From CAWIKY01 sp963836905 (lineage in GTDB: Bacteria; Pseudomonadota; Alphaproteobacteria; Caulobacterales; Hyphomonadaceae), in assembly GCA_963836905.1 (NCBI GenBank), contig CAWIKY010000004.1:186001-250000 (forward strand): 64,000 nucleotides of DNA. Reading direction: 5' to 3'. The translations under genes were made by a program, and so were the position numbers. Shown here one piece after another: positions 33,628 through 42,422 of the stretch (the stretch's first letter is position 1; each line of letters starts with the position of its first letter). The notes beneath the pieces were generated by a model. It did no database searches, was not told the origin of the DNA, and worked only from the letters and a program-made list of their open reading frames with translations.

Positions 33628-34101
33628 TTAACGCGACCCTTCGCGATGATACGGCGTACCGGCCATGACCGAGACCGCGCGATAGGTTTGCTCGGCGACC
33701 AGAACACGCGCCAGCTTGTGCGGCCAGGTCAGACGACCAAAGCGGACAAGCTTGTTCGCATTGGCGCGAAAGTCTTCGCTGAACCCGTCCGCACCGCCGA
33801 TCACAAGTGCCATGTCGGAGGTGCCGCTATCGCGCTGCGATGCGAGCAGGTCTGCAAACGCCAGTGAGGTCATGTCCTCGCCGGTTTCATCGAAGGCAAC
33901 CACGAATGCGCCGTCCGGAATACGGGCACGCAGGGAAGCGGCGTCTTCTGCCCCGCTTGAGCCGGCAGGGACCTCGACCTCGGAAACGCTGCGTATGCCG
34001 ATGCCCCGACCGGTTTTTCCGGCGCGGTCCAGATAATCGTCCACCAGGGCGCGTTCGGGCCCGCGCTTCATGCGTCCGACGGCCAGCAGCGTCAGTCTCA
34101 C
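33628..34101 (-). CDS. rlmH: 23S rRNA (pseudouridine-1915-N3)-methyltransferase RlmH
   Basis: SPOUT-class methyltransferase that modifies pseudouridine 1915 in helix 69 of assembled 70S ribosomes. The knotted SAM site is in ALVIGGADGFSEDF and LTWPHKLARVLVAEQTYRA. The C-terminus YHREGSR fits the family YHR ending. It has 157 residues. It lies three bases after rsfS, the usual rsfS-rlmH pair. Confidence 0.96.
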   Translation of the reverse strand: MRLTLLAVGRMKRGPERALVDDYLDRAGKTGRGIGIRSVSEVEVPAGSSGAEDAASLRARIPDGAFVVAFDETGEDMTSLAFADLLASQRDSGTSDMALVIGGADGFSEDFRANANKLVRFGRLTWPHKLARVLVAEQTYRAVSVMAGTPYHREGSR

Positions 34102-34104
34102 GGG

Positions 34105-34569
34105 TTAAGGGTCGAACGGGGCCGGAGAGGCAGTGTCCGTCTTTGTCTCTTCGGGCTCGCGCGCGCCCCAGATACGTTCCAGTTGATAGAAGTCACGCAC
34201 TTCGGGACGGAACAGATGGACGATGACATCGCCCGCATCGATCAGGACCCAATCAGCGTTCCCGGCACCCTCGACGTTGGCGCGGGCATAGCCCTGGTCC
34301 TTGATGGCCTGCAGGACATGATCGGAAATGGCGCTGACATGACGCGCGGACCGGCCGGATGCAATGATCATCGTGTCTGCAATGGACGATTTGCCCCGAA
34401 GATCGATCTCCATGATCTCTTCAGCCTTGTCGTCTTCTAGCGTGCTCAGGATCAGGGCCTCGAGCGCGACGTCAGGGTCTCTTGGTTTGGGCGTTGCCTT
34501 TGCCGGAGCCTGGTTTGTGAAGGAACCCAAAAACTTTCCTCTTTGTCTGGATTTATCGAGACCGGTCAT
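34105..34569 (-). CDS. rsfS: Ribosomal silencing factor RsfS
   Basis: DUF143 protein that binds ribosomal protein L14 and blocks subunit joining when nutrients are short. Recognised from LILSTLEDDKAEEIMEIDL, SIADTMIIASGRSARHVSAI and NADWVLIDAGDVIVHLF followed by REFYQLE-like RDFYQLERIWG. At 154 residues it carries a basic N-terminal extension of about 30 and an acidic tail. It precedes rlmH by three bases. Upstream, egtD separates it from nadD, its usual neighbour. Confidence 0.95.
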   Translation of the reverse strand: MTGLDKSRQRGKFLGSFTNQAPAKATPKPRDPDVALEALILSTLEDDKAEEIMEIDLRGKSSIADTMIIASGRSARHVSAISDHVLQAIKDQGYARANVEGAGNADWVLIDAGDVIVHLFRPEVRDFYQLERIWGAREPEETKTDTASPAPFDP

Positions 34570-34643
34570 AGCATGAATCGGATACTCCGCACACCCGCAA
34601 TTTGCCGGGGCTGCTGGGAGCGGGCCTTGCCATGACGACGCGC

Positions 34644-35633
34644 CTAAAGCGTGAACAGGGCCAGGGTGAAGTCGCTGTCCGGGTCGGTCCAGCTCGTAAT
34701 CCGGGCAGCGCCGATGCCGGACTTCAGGCGTTCAAGGCCAGCTTCGTCGAATTTCCAGCTCTCCTCCGTGCGTATGGTCTCGCCGGTTCCGAAGTGGAAC
34801 GTCTTGCCGTCAAGCGCGATATCTGTGGCGCGGATCGCCTGCAGATGCATTTCGATGCAGCCACGCTCGGAATTGAAGAATGCGAGATGCTGCCAGTCTT
34901 CGATATTCAATGCGGCCTCCAGCTCCGTCTCGAGACGTGTCAGCAGGTTCAGGTTGAAGGCTGCCGTCAGCCCTTCGTCATCATTATAAGCCGCATCGAG
35001 GCGCGACGCGTCCTTGATACGGTCAACGCCGATCAGGATGGAATCGCCCTTTCGCAACATTTTCTTGAACGTGTTCAGAAGCCGGATCTGGTCCGCCGGA
35101 CCGAAATTTCCCAACGTTCCGCCCGGAAAGAAACACACGCGGCGACCGGTATTCACGAAAACCTCTGTGTCGCCCGGCAAGGCCGCTGTGAAATCGCCTG
35201 CGATGGCACCGACGCGCAGGTCCGGAAACTCCGCAGCGACATCCTGCGCTACAGCTTCAAGCTGGGCACGGCTGATATCGCTGAGCACCAGTCCTGACGG
35301 GCGTGGCATCGCGTCGAGCAGAATGCGGACCTTGCGTGCCGCTCCACTGCCGGGCTCGTAGATGCTCGCATCAGGACCGATCTCGTCAGCGATTTGCGGC
35401 GCAACCGCTCTCAGAAGTTTGTCTTCAGCGCGCGTGACATAATATTCCGGCGTTTCGCAGATCGCTTCAAAAAGCCGCGCGCCCAGATCGTCATAGAAGT
35501 ATTTCGGGGGGATGGACCGTGGCTCCCGCGCCAGGCCCGACAGCACATCGCCCAGAAAGTCGCCTTCGGGCTGCTCGCTTTCGATCAGGAAATCCAGCGC
35601 GCTGGTATCGGCCTCGATATGTGTGGTCGTCAT
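34644..35633 (-). CDS. egtD: L-histidine N(alpha)-methyltransferase EgtD
   Basis: Methylates histidine three times with SAM to make hercynine, the first step of ergothioneine synthesis. It has 329 residues. The opening SIPPKYFYDDLGARLFEAI, the SAM loop YEPGSGAARKVRILLDAM and FFPGGTLGNFGPADQIRLL are characteristic of the EgtD/DUF2260 methyltransferases. The ATG at 35633 lies five bases past the nadD stop, fixing the start. EgtB, the sulfoxide synthase usually beside it, is not in the window. Its position between nadD and rsfS is unusual. Confidence 0.92.
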   Translation of the reverse strand: MTTTHIEADTSALDFLIESEQPEGDFLGDVLSGLAREPRSIPPKYFYDDLGARLFEAICETPEYYVTRAEDKLLRAVAPQIADEIGPDASIYEPGSGAARKVRILLDAMPRPSGLVLSDISRAQLEAVAQDVAAEFPDLRVGAIAGDFTAALPGDTEVFVNTGRRVCFFPGGTLGNFGPADQIRLLNTFKKMLRKGDSILIGVDRIKDASRLDAAYNDDEGLTAAFNLNLLTRLETELEAALNIEDWQHLAFFNSERGCIEMHLQAIRATDIALDGKTFHFGTGETIRTEESWKFDEAGLERLKSGIGAARITSWTDPDSDFTLALFTL

Positions 35634-35638
35634 TCGCG

Positions 35639-36322
35639 CTAAACTCCCGCGCTGTCCTGCCGGAAAGGGTTTCTGAAACGGGCCGCCCAGCGAAGCTGCG
35701 TCGACGAAACCGGATGTAACCGTGTTTTTAGATAGACCCATGCCGGGGGTTTCAAGTGAGCAAGCGACGCAGCCTTGCCTTCAGGCAACCGGGACGACGC
35801 AAACGTGCGCGCAAACCGTCCCAGCCGGGCGCGCGTCGAATTACCGGGCCGCGCAATCACCGCGATGGGCACCAGCCTGGCGATTTCCTGCCAGTCACCC
35901 CAATGATGAAAACCCGCAAGATTGTCTGCCCCCATCAGCCAGACAAAACGGGCACCCCTGGCACGCGGCAACAGTCGCCGCAAAGTCGCGAGCGTATAGC
36001 GGGTGTCGAACTGTCGTTCCAACATGGCGACTTTCATTCGCGGATGCCCGTCAATGGCGCGCTTGGCACTGGCAACCCGTGCCTCAAATCCGGTCTCGCG
36101 AACCTTCAATGGGTTTCCGAGCGCCGGCATCCACCAGACGTAATCTAGATCAAGCCGGTTCAGAGCAAGTTCCGCCAGATGCCGGTGACCGGCATGAGCT
36201 GGATCGAAGCTGCCGCCGAACAGGCCGATCTTCCGCCCGGAAACGGGGCCGGGGAAAAGCGGCAGTCTCCGGTGGTGTGGCAAGAGGTCAGGGCCGCGTC
36301 TGGCCGGTGCCGCGCACCACAT
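35639..36322 (-). CDS. nadD: Nicotinate-nucleotide adenylyltransferase NadD
   Basis: Adenylates nicotinate mononucleotide in NAD synthesis. The nucleotidyltransferase signature GLFGGSFDPAHAGHRHLA (with HxGH) lies at residues 33-50. WLMGADNLAGFHHWGDWQEI and the C-terminal ISSTxxR equivalent VSSTQLRWAARF are present. The ATG at 36322 overlaps proA by 35 bases and adds a 30-residue Arg-rich leader; a TTG a little later is possible. The leader residues are not conserved, so the start is uncertain. Confidence 0.93.
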   Translation of the reverse strand: MWCAAPARRGPDLLPHHRRLPLFPGPVSGRKIGLFGGSFDPAHAGHRHLAELALNRLDLDYVWWMPALGNPLKVRETGFEARVASAKRAIDGHPRMKVAMLERQFDTRYTLATLRRLLPRARGARFVWLMGADNLAGFHHWGDWQEIARLVPIAVIARPGNSTRARLGRFARTFASSRLPEGKAASLAHLKPPAWVYLKTRLHPVSSTQLRWAARFRNPFRQDSAGV

Positions 36323-37577
36323 ACTTGAAGATCGTCAACTGTTCGGCTCCGACCGGCCCGCGCGCATGAATACGCCCGGTGGCAATACCGATTTCCGCGC
36401 CCATCCCGAACTCGCCGCCATCGGCAAACTGCGTCGAGGCATTGTGCATCACGATGGCTGCGTCGACGCGTGACAGAAAGTGCGCCGCGGTCTCGGCGTT
36501 TTCGGTCAGGATCGCTTCGGTATGTCCGGTACTGTAGCGGTCGATGTGCGCGAGCGCGCCGTCTATCCCGTCGACCACGCGCACGCCCAGCACGGCCGCC
36601 AGATGTTCGGTCGACCATTCAGCGTCATGTGCCGGCAGGAGCGTATCGCTCAGGGCGCAAGCCTCGTCATCGCCGCGCAGTTCGCACCCGGCTGCGCCGA
36701 GCGCTTCGGCAATCGCGGGCACGGCTTTTTCCGCAATCGCGCGGTCCACCAACGCTGTCTCGGTCGAGCCGCAAATGCCGGTACGGCGCATCTTGGCGTT
36801 CAGCAGTATGGAGACAGCTTCATCAAGGTCGGCATCGCGGTCGATATAGGTGTGACAAATGCCTTCCAGATGTCCGATGACCGGTATGCGAGCTTCCTTG
36901 TGGACCCGCTCCACCAGCCCCTTACCGCCACGTGGGACGACCACATCGATACGACCGTTCAGGCCGGAAAGTATCTCTCCCACAGCCGCGCGATCCTGCG
37001 TCGGAACGAGTTGCACGGCGTGCGCAGGAAGCCCGGCGGTCTTCAGACCTGCCTGCATCGCGTCCACGATCGCTTCCGAAGATGCCCGGCTTTCCGATCC
37101 GCAGCGGAGAATGGCGGCGTTTCCGGAACGGACGCACAGCGTTCCCGCATCTGCCGTCACATTTGGGCGGCTCTCATAGATGATGGCAATCACGCCCAGC
37201 GGGCAGGCGACGCGGGCAATATCCAGACCGCTCGGAACCTGCCAGCGGGCCAACTCTCGGCCGACCGGGTCGTCCATGTCGGCGATGGCCTCCATGGCTC
37301 CGGCAATGGCGTTGATCCGCTCTTCGTCCAGCGCGAGCCGGTCCATCATCGCGGCATCGAGCCCTTTCTTGCGCCCGCCCTCCAGATCGCGCGCATTGGC
37401 GTCCAGTATGGATGCTGCAGCCGCACGGACTTCGGCGGCCATTGCGCGAATGCCTTCCGAACGCTGCTCCGGCGTGAGCCGGGCAAGCTCGCGGCTGGCT
37501 GCACGTGCCGCATCGGCAACGGGGCCGAGATCCCAGTCCCTGGTTTCAGTTTTCGGGGCGTGGCTCATGTCGTCCAT
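36288..37577 (-). CDS. proA: Gamma-glutamyl phosphate reductase ProA
   Basis: NADPH-dependent reduction of gamma-glutamyl phosphate to glutamate semialdehyde, the second proline step. ALDH fold of 429 residues: SRPNVTADAGTLCVRSGNA near 134-153, and KMRRTGICGSTETALVD with the catalytic Cys near 273. VMHNASTQFADGGEFGMGAEIG closes the domain. GGAGAG precedes the ATG by three bases. It lies 31 bases after proB, and its end overlaps nadD. Confidence 0.97.
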   Translation of the reverse strand: MDDMSHAPKTETRDWDLGPVADAARAASRELARLTPEQRSEGIRAMAAEVRAAAASILDANARDLEGGRKKGLDAAMMDRLALDEERINAIAGAMEAIADMDDPVGRELARWQVPSGLDIARVACPLGVIAIIYESRPNVTADAGTLCVRSGNAAILRCGSESRASSEAIVDAMQAGLKTAGLPAHAVQLVPTQDRAAVGEILSGLNGRIDVVVPRGGKGLVERVHKEARIPVIGHLEGICHTYIDRDADLDEAVSILLNAKMRRTGICGSTETALVDRAIAEKAVPAIAEALGAAGCELRGDDEACALSDTLLPAHDAEWSTEHLAAVLGVRVVDGIDGALAHIDRYSTGHTEAILTENAETAAHFLSRVDAAIVMHNASTQFADGGEFGMGAEIGIATGRIHARGPVGAEQLTIFKYVVRGTGQTRP

Positions 37578-37608
37578 GGCGCTCTCCTGATGTTGCAGTT
37601 CATAAGAC

Positions 37609-38751
37609 TCAAAGGACGATCATGTCGTCCCGGTGAATGGCGGCAGAGCGTGGCGGGTACCCGAGACGGCTTTGCAGGGCACCGCTCTGCTGGCCCTTGA
37701 TGCGCAAGAGGTCGGCTGAATTATAGGCCGTCAGTCCCTTGGCGATTTCCTTGCCGCTTTTCGTATTGATGGAGACGGCTTCACCGCGCTCGAAGAAGCC
37801 CTTTACGTCAATGATGCCGACAGCCAGAAGGCTGGCACCGGAATTCAGTGCCTCGACGGCGCCATCGTCAACGATAATGGTTCCCGACGGCGTCAGGTGT
37901 CCGCGCAACCAGACGTCCCGGGCAGTGCCGGGCGTCATTGCGGGAACGATCCAGGTGGAACGTCCTCCTGCCTCGATGTCCGAGAGCGGTGTCTTTACGT
38001 CGCCGCGGGCAATGACGGTGGCAGACCCGGCCCCGTAAGCTATCTCGGCGGCTTCCACCTTGGTCGACATTCCGCCGGTTCCGACACCGGTTTCGGCGTT
38101 TGCACCGCCCGCAGCGGCGCGTATCTCGTCGGTTATCGCGTCGATGCGTTGCATGTGCCTGGCGTTCGGGTCGCGGCGCGGGTCGGCCGTATAAAGCCCG
38201 TCCACATCAGACAGAAGTACCAGAACATCTGCCTCGACCATCTGCGCGACGCGAGCCGAAAGCCGGTCATTGTCGCCATAGCGCATTTCCTTGGTGGCTA
38301 CGGTGTCATTCTCGTTCACGACAGCCAGAATGTCGTTGTCACGCAAGGTGGCGAGCGTTTCGCGGGCGTTCAGCCAGCGCCTGCGGATTTCCGTGTCATC
38401 GAGCGTGATCAGACCTTGCGCCAGTGTGATGTCGAACTTAGCAAAAGCATCAGTCAGCGCGCGCATCAGTATCGGCTGTCCGACGGCAGCGGCAGCCTGC
38501 TTTTCCTCGAGCCGCAAAGGCTTGTGCACATTGGACAGGAACGGCTTGCCGATGGCGACCGAGCCGGACGAGACCAGCAGCACGCTTTGTCCGCGCGCCC
38601 TGAATTTGGCGATGTCGGCTGCCAGATCGGTCAGCCAACTCAGTCGCGCGCCACCGTTTACCGGATCATTGACCAGGGATGAGCCGATCTTGACGACAAT
38701 TCTTTGCGCGCCTTTCAGCCGGCGGCCCTCGGGATTGATCGGTGTTGTCAT
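37609..38751 (-). CDS. proB: Glutamate 5-kinase ProB
   Basis: Phosphorylates glutamate in the first proline step. An amino acid kinase domain occupies about residues 1-255, with IVVKIGSSLVND at the N-terminus and VNENDTVATKEMRYGDNDRLSA in the active site. A C-terminal PUA domain (280-380) follows, which in other species supports oligomerisation. The ATG at 38751 overlaps the obgE stop by four bases (ATGA); a GTG three codons earlier is possible. Feedback inhibition by proline is the usual control. Confidence 0.97.
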   Translation of the reverse strand: MTTPINPEGRRLKGAQRIVVKIGSSLVNDPVNGGARLSWLTDLAADIAKFRARGQSVLLVSSGSVAIGKPFLSNVHKPLRLEEKQAAAAVGQPILMRALTDAFAKFDITLAQGLITLDDTEIRRRWLNARETLATLRDNDILAVVNENDTVATKEMRYGDNDRLSARVAQMVEADVLVLLSDVDGLYTADPRRDPNARHMQRIDAITDEIRAAAGGANAETGVGTGGMSTKVEAAEIAYGAGSATVIARGDVKTPLSDIEAGGRSTWIVPAMTPGTARDVWLRGHLTPSGTIIVDDGAVEALNSGASLLAVGIIDVKGFFERGEAVSINTKSGKEIAKGLTAYNSADLLRIKGQQSGALQSRLGYPPRSAAIHRDDMIVL

Positions 38752-39824
38752 GGCGTCCACCCTTTTTCTTCCACCGGCGAGGGGTCGTCCTGCCCGTCCT
38801 CGCCGCCCTGCAGGTCGAGAATGGGTTCGCCGCGCGATTCCGCAACCACCTTATAAAGTGCACCGAGGCAGGCCCGCACGCCCGTTCCTGCAACCGAGGA
38901 GATCAGCCTGACATCCTGACCCGCATGCGCGGACAAGCGCGCCTGAACATCCTTCACCACATCGGGAGAGAGCGCATCCACCTTGGTCAGCGCGATGATT
39001 TCAGGCTTTTGCGCCAGCCCATCGTCATAGGCTGCGAGCTCTGCCCGAATGGTCTCCCATGCTGCAACCGGGTCGTTCCCCGTCGCATCCACCAGATGCA
39101 AGAGCACCGCGCAGCGCTCCACATGGCCAAGAAACCGCGTTCCCAGGCCGGCACCATCAGCCGCGCCTTCAATAAGACCGGGAATGTCGGCGATGACGAA
39201 GCGGGCTTCGGGGGCAAGATCGACCACGCCGAGATTGGGCGTCAGTGTCGTAAACGGATAGTCGGCGATTTTAGGCTTGGCTGCGGAGACAACGCTCAGA
39301 AATGTCGACTTGCCTGCGTTCGGTAGACCGACCAGCCCGGCGTCAGCGATCAGTTTCAAGCGCAGCCAGAGCCAGCGTTCCTCGCCAGGCAGGCCGGGAT
39401 TGAAGCGTCGCGGTGCCTGATTCACGGCTGACTTGAAGCGCACATTGCCCCAGCCTCCGGATCCGCCCTCGGCCAGCAAAACCTTTGCGCCGAGCGTATC
39501 GAGATCAGCGATCAGGGTTTCCTGATCCTCCTCGAATACCTGCGTTCCTACCGGCACCTTTAAGATCAGAGGTTCGGCCGCCGCGCCAGTACGTTTCTTG
39601 CCCATGCCATGCATGCCGCGATCAGCCTTGAAGTGTTGCTGATAACGGTAGTCGATCAAGGTGTTCAGTCCGTCGACCGCCTCGATCCAGACATCGCCGC
39701 CATTGCCGCCGTCGCCGCCGTCAGGGCCGCCATATTCGACATAGGCCTCGCGACGGAACGAGACCGAGCCATCTCCACCGTGTCCGGACCGGATGTAAAT
39801 CTTGCATTGATCGAGGAATTTCAT
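38748..39824 (-). CDS. obgE: GTPase ObgE/CgtA
   Basis: Essential GTPase that binds the 50S subunit and links ribosome maturation to growth and stress. The N-terminal glycine-rich Obg domain (residues 1-158) includes GGDGSVSFRREAYVEYGGPD. The G domain has P-loop GLPNAGKSTFLS (about 167-178), G2/G3 YPFTTLTPNLG and DIPGLIEGA, and G4 as LTKVDAL. The C-terminal tail is acidic. It has 358 residues. It heads a leftward operon obgE-proB-proA-nadD-egtD-rsfS-rlmH-envC-ctpA. Confidence 0.97.
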   Translation of the reverse strand: MKFLDQCKIYIRSGHGGDGSVSFRREAYVEYGGPDGGDGGNGGDVWIEAVDGLNTLIDYRYQQHFKADRGMHGMGKKRTGAAAEPLILKVPVGTQVFEEDQETLIADLDTLGAKVLLAEGGSGGWGNVRFKSAVNQAPRRFNPGLPGEERWLWLRLKLIADAGLVGLPNAGKSTFLSVVSAAKPKIADYPFTTLTPNLGVVDLAPEARFVIADIPGLIEGAADGAGLGTRFLGHVERCAVLLHLVDATGNDPVAAWETIRAELAAYDDGLAQKPEIIALTKVDALSPDVVKDVQARLSAHAGQDVRLISSVAGTGVRACLGALYKVVAESRGEPILDLQGGEDGQDDPSPVEEKGWTP

Positions 39825-39916
39825 GGCAGGTCGGGTGCTTCAAGGTGTGGCAATACGGCGTAAGGCCGGAACATGGGGGTCGTCCAGCCGCTTTTCACGT
39901 CTGACTGGAGGCTTTG

Positions 39917-40285
39917 ATGAGCAAAACAGAGAAGACGATCACTGATATCGAGCGACGGCTCTGGCTGGAAGGGGCAGATGTTTACGATGAACTGATGTCG
40001 AAAGACTGCCGCATGGTGTTTCCCGAACCTGCCGGCATTCTGCCACGCGACAAGGTGGTCGCGGCGATCCGCTCCACCCCGGACTGGGATGATGTGGACA
40101 TGACCCATGTCTCAGTCAGCGAACCGGTCAACGGCATCGCGCTCCTGACCTATCGCGCCAAAGCCCGTCACCGGGGCGAGCCGGAAACACTTTACGAGGC
40201 TTTTGTCAGCGCAATGTATGTGCAGGAGGACGGAGACTGGAAGATCGGGCTTGAACAGCACACCCTGCTCTCGCCGCAGGATTGA
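39917..40285 (+). CDS. NTF2-like / DUF4440-type protein
   Basis: A small soluble protein of 122 residues of the cone-shaped NTF2-like fold. It reads ITDIERRLWLEGADVYDELM at the start and AFVSAMYVQEDGDWKIGLEQHT at the end, the typical strand-turn of the family. No catalytic Asp/His pair could be assigned, so enzyme or ligand role is open. The ATG at 39917 follows GGAGGC closely, supporting it over a TTG one codon earlier. It is transcribed divergently from obgE across an 92-base gap. Confidence 0.75.
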   Translation: MSKTEKTITDIERRLWLEGADVYDELMSKDCRMVFPEPAGILPRDKVVAAIRSTPDWDDVDMTHVSVSEPVNGIALLTYRAKARHRGEPETLYEAFVSAMYVQEDGDWKIGLEQHTLLSPQD

Positions 40286-40297
40286 ACCGCCGAGAGC

Positions 40298-41122
40298 CTA
40301 GCGGCACTTTCCGGCCGCCAGATCCTGCATCGCGTCAGCTTGAAGAGGCGCGAGCGCCGCATCGACGTTCGCGAATGGCCAAGATTGCGGCTCGCTTGTG
40401 AGCAGAACCCTATCGGTTTCGGGCGCGATATATTCGATGGTTACCGTCCCGGCGTCCTGCCATTTCGTCAGGACCTCATCCAGCAAGGGCGCGGTTGCAC
40501 TCGCATCCCACGGTGTCGGCACGTTCAGAAAATTCTCTCGCCTGAAGATCGGTACGTAATTCGGCGCGTAGGTGCCGAACCGCGGACCGGTCCTCAGGAT
40601 ATCATAATAGGCACCGGTCAGCTCGAACGGGTGTTCAAGGCTCGTTCCGTCAGGAAAAGTGAAACGCACCCGCATCGCCACTTCATGGAACGGCTTCGAA
40701 ATGTTCGTGGGCTTGGCCGTGTTTTCGGTCAGATAAGTGCTTGATGTACGCAGCTCGGGCAAGTCCTCGCCGAGGCGCAAGCCGCTCGTGTCGATCATGA
40801 AGCCCTTTATCTGGAATGGGCTGCCTGCCGCCGTCTTCGTGACCTTGACCTCATATTCCAGATCCCGCGACGATGTTGAGCGCCCTTGATCGAGCAGATC
40901 AGTCAGCGTGATCGGGACATTATAAACCTTGTAATACCCGTTGATCTCTTTGACCTCGCCTTGCGGCGATGCGACTACGCCCAGGCGGACCGACTCTTTC
41001 TTTTCAATGACTGAGCCGTATTCCCAGCAGCGGACAACCGGTTCGTCCTGAGCGACGGCCGCTGACAGGTATGAAAGGCTGATGGTGCCCGCGAGGAGCA
41101 ACGCAATTCGGGTCGGTTTCAT
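40298..41122 (-). CDS. Exported hypothetical protein
   Basis: A 274-residue protein with a clear signal peptide (IALLLAGTISLSYLSAAVAQ, cleaved after AVA). The mature protein looks mostly beta, with VVRCWEYGSVIEKKESVRL at its start and a lone pair of Cys (near residues 32 and 273) that might form a disulfide. No family was recognised. It lies between the NTF2-like gene, which converges on it at 12 bases, and the cyd operon on the same strand 99 bases upstream. A long upstream extension to 41203 was rejected because the signal peptide marks the start. Confidence 0.7.
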   Translation of the reverse strand: MKPTRIALLLAGTISLSYLSAAVAQDEPVVRCWEYGSVIEKKESVRLGVVASPQGEVKEINGYYKVYNVPITLTDLLDQGRSTSSRDLEYEVKVTKTAAGSPFQIKGFMIDTSGLRLGEDLPELRTSSTYLTENTAKPTNISKPFHEVAMRVRFTFPDGTSLEHPFELTGAYYDILRTGPRFGTYAPNYVPIFRRENFLNVPTPWDASATAPLLDEVLTKWQDAGTVTIEYIAPETDRVLLTSEPQSWPFANVDAALAPLQADAMQDLAAGKCR

Positions 41123-41221
41123 CGGCTTGATCCTGAATGAGGTGATCTTGCCGGATACGCTATAGCCAATACCAAAGGGCATCATCCCCGCCAGGGGGGA
41201 CATGCCGGTGTTGTTTTGGAC

Positions 41222-41380
41222 CTACAGAAACAACAAGGCGCGCAGGACGTAGGCAGTCACCAGTACAACCACGGCGCCCGCCAGCATCAGTCCAACAAAC
41301 CAGGCCAGTTTCTTCCAGAGCGGCGAAGACGTCGCCCCGCTTTCGTCCGGCCCCTCCGGCTCGATCAGGTCTCTAGTCAT
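41222..41380 (-). CDS. DUF2474 small membrane protein of the cyd operon
   Basis: A 52-residue protein with one membrane helix. It opens MTRDLIEPEGPDESG, then SPLWKKLAWFVGLMLAGAV and a hydrophobic run to ALLFL. The PLWKKLAWFVGLW-like core is typical of DUF2474, small proteins encoded after CIO-type cydAB and analogous to CydX. The ATG overlaps the cydB stop by eight bases, so it is co-translated with the oxidase. It probably stabilises the oxidase complex in the inner membrane; that role is inferred from CydX. Confidence 0.85.
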   Translation of the reverse strand: MTRDLIEPEGPDESGATSSPLWKKLAWFVGLMLAGAVVVLVTAYVLRALLFL

Positions 41381-42410
41381 GATAGGCCTCTGAGGGGTCT
41401 ACCTTGCCCCAGAACAGTGAGTAGACATACGCTGTGTAAACCAGGATCAGCGGTAGCATGACCGCCGCGCCGACGCCCATGAGCAGGAGTGCGTTGTCGC
41501 GCGCCGCCGCTTCCCGGACATCCACCTCGAACGGCACCAGATAGGGAAAGAGGCTGATCGCAAGGCCCAGATACCCCATCAGGAACACGCCTGCCGTGAG
41601 CAGCCAGGGCCGCCAGTCCGGTGGCGGCGTATCCTTGAACGTCAGGTCGCGCCACAACAGGATAATCAGGCCTGTTGCGAGCACAGGAACGATGGCGACC
41701 GGCAGGAACGTGCCGAAATCTACTGAAGCCATGGTCACGCCCCAGCGCTCGGTTACGCGCGGATCGATGGAGAGCGTCCCGAGGCTGACCGCGCCCATGG
41801 CGATCGTTACGCCGATGAGCGACCGGCGGGCCCATTTGCGGGCATCATCCTGAACCTGTCCCTCGGTTTTCAGGATCAGCCAGCACGCGCCCAGAAGCAC
41901 ATAGCCAAAGACCACGCTTGCGCCGACCATGAGCGCAAACGGCGTCAGCCACGCCCACTGACTGCCAGCGAAACTGCGCCCGTCGACGTCCACGCCCTGA
42001 ATGAATGCGCCCAGGATCAACCCCTGTGATATGGCCGCTACAAGCGAGCCGCCAAAGAAGGCCCCGTTCCAGAAATGCACCGTGGTCTTGCGAACCGCCT
42101 TGTGACGAAACTCAAATGCGACGCCGCGAAAGATCAGCGCTGCCAGCATGATCAGGATCGGAATGTAGAAGGCCGGCATCAGGATTGCGTAGGCCAGCGG
42201 GAAAGCGGCGAACAAACCGCCGCCCCCCAGGATGAGCCAGGTTTCATTGCCGTCCCAGACCGGCTCGACGGTTGCGGTCATCAGGTTTCGCTCATCGTCA
42301 TCCTTCGCGAACACTGTGAGAATGCCGATACCGAGATCGAAACCGTCGAGCAGTACGTACATCATCACCGCAATGGCAATGAGCACTGACCAGATCAGGG
42401 GAAGGTCCAT
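41373..42410 (-). CDS. cydB: Cytochrome bd-type (cyanide-insensitive) quinol oxidase subunit II
   Basis: Second membrane subunit of a bd-type terminal oxidase, 345 residues with about nine helices. VLLDGFDLGIGILTVF near residues 19-35 and VEPVWDGNETWLILGGGGLFAAFP are signatures of CydB/CioB. The ATG lies 12 bases after the cydA stop. The small DUF2474 gene overlaps its 3' end. The operon lets the cell respire at low oxygen or in the presence of inhibitors of haem-copper oxidases. Confidence 0.95.
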   Translation of the reverse strand: MDLPLIWSVLIAIAVMMYVLLDGFDLGIGILTVFAKDDDERNLMTATVEPVWDGNETWLILGGGGLFAAFPLAYAILMPAFYIPILIMLAALIFRGVAFEFRHKAVRKTTVHFWNGAFFGGSLVAAISQGLILGAFIQGVDVDGRSFAGSQWAWLTPFALMVGASVVFGYVLLGACWLILKTEGQVQDDARKWARRSLIGVTIAMGAVSLGTLSIDPRVTERWGVTMASVDFGTFLPVAIVPVLATGLIILLWRDLTFKDTPPPDWRPWLLTAGVFLMGYLGLAISLFPYLVPFEVDVREAAARDNALLLMGVGAAVMLPLILVYTAYVYSLFWGKVDPSEAYHD

Positions 42411-42422
42411 GACAGTCGTTCC

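Noticed and set aside
36480..37700. A 406-codon open frame on the plus strand
   Set aside because: Antisense to proA across its whole length; no family resemblance.
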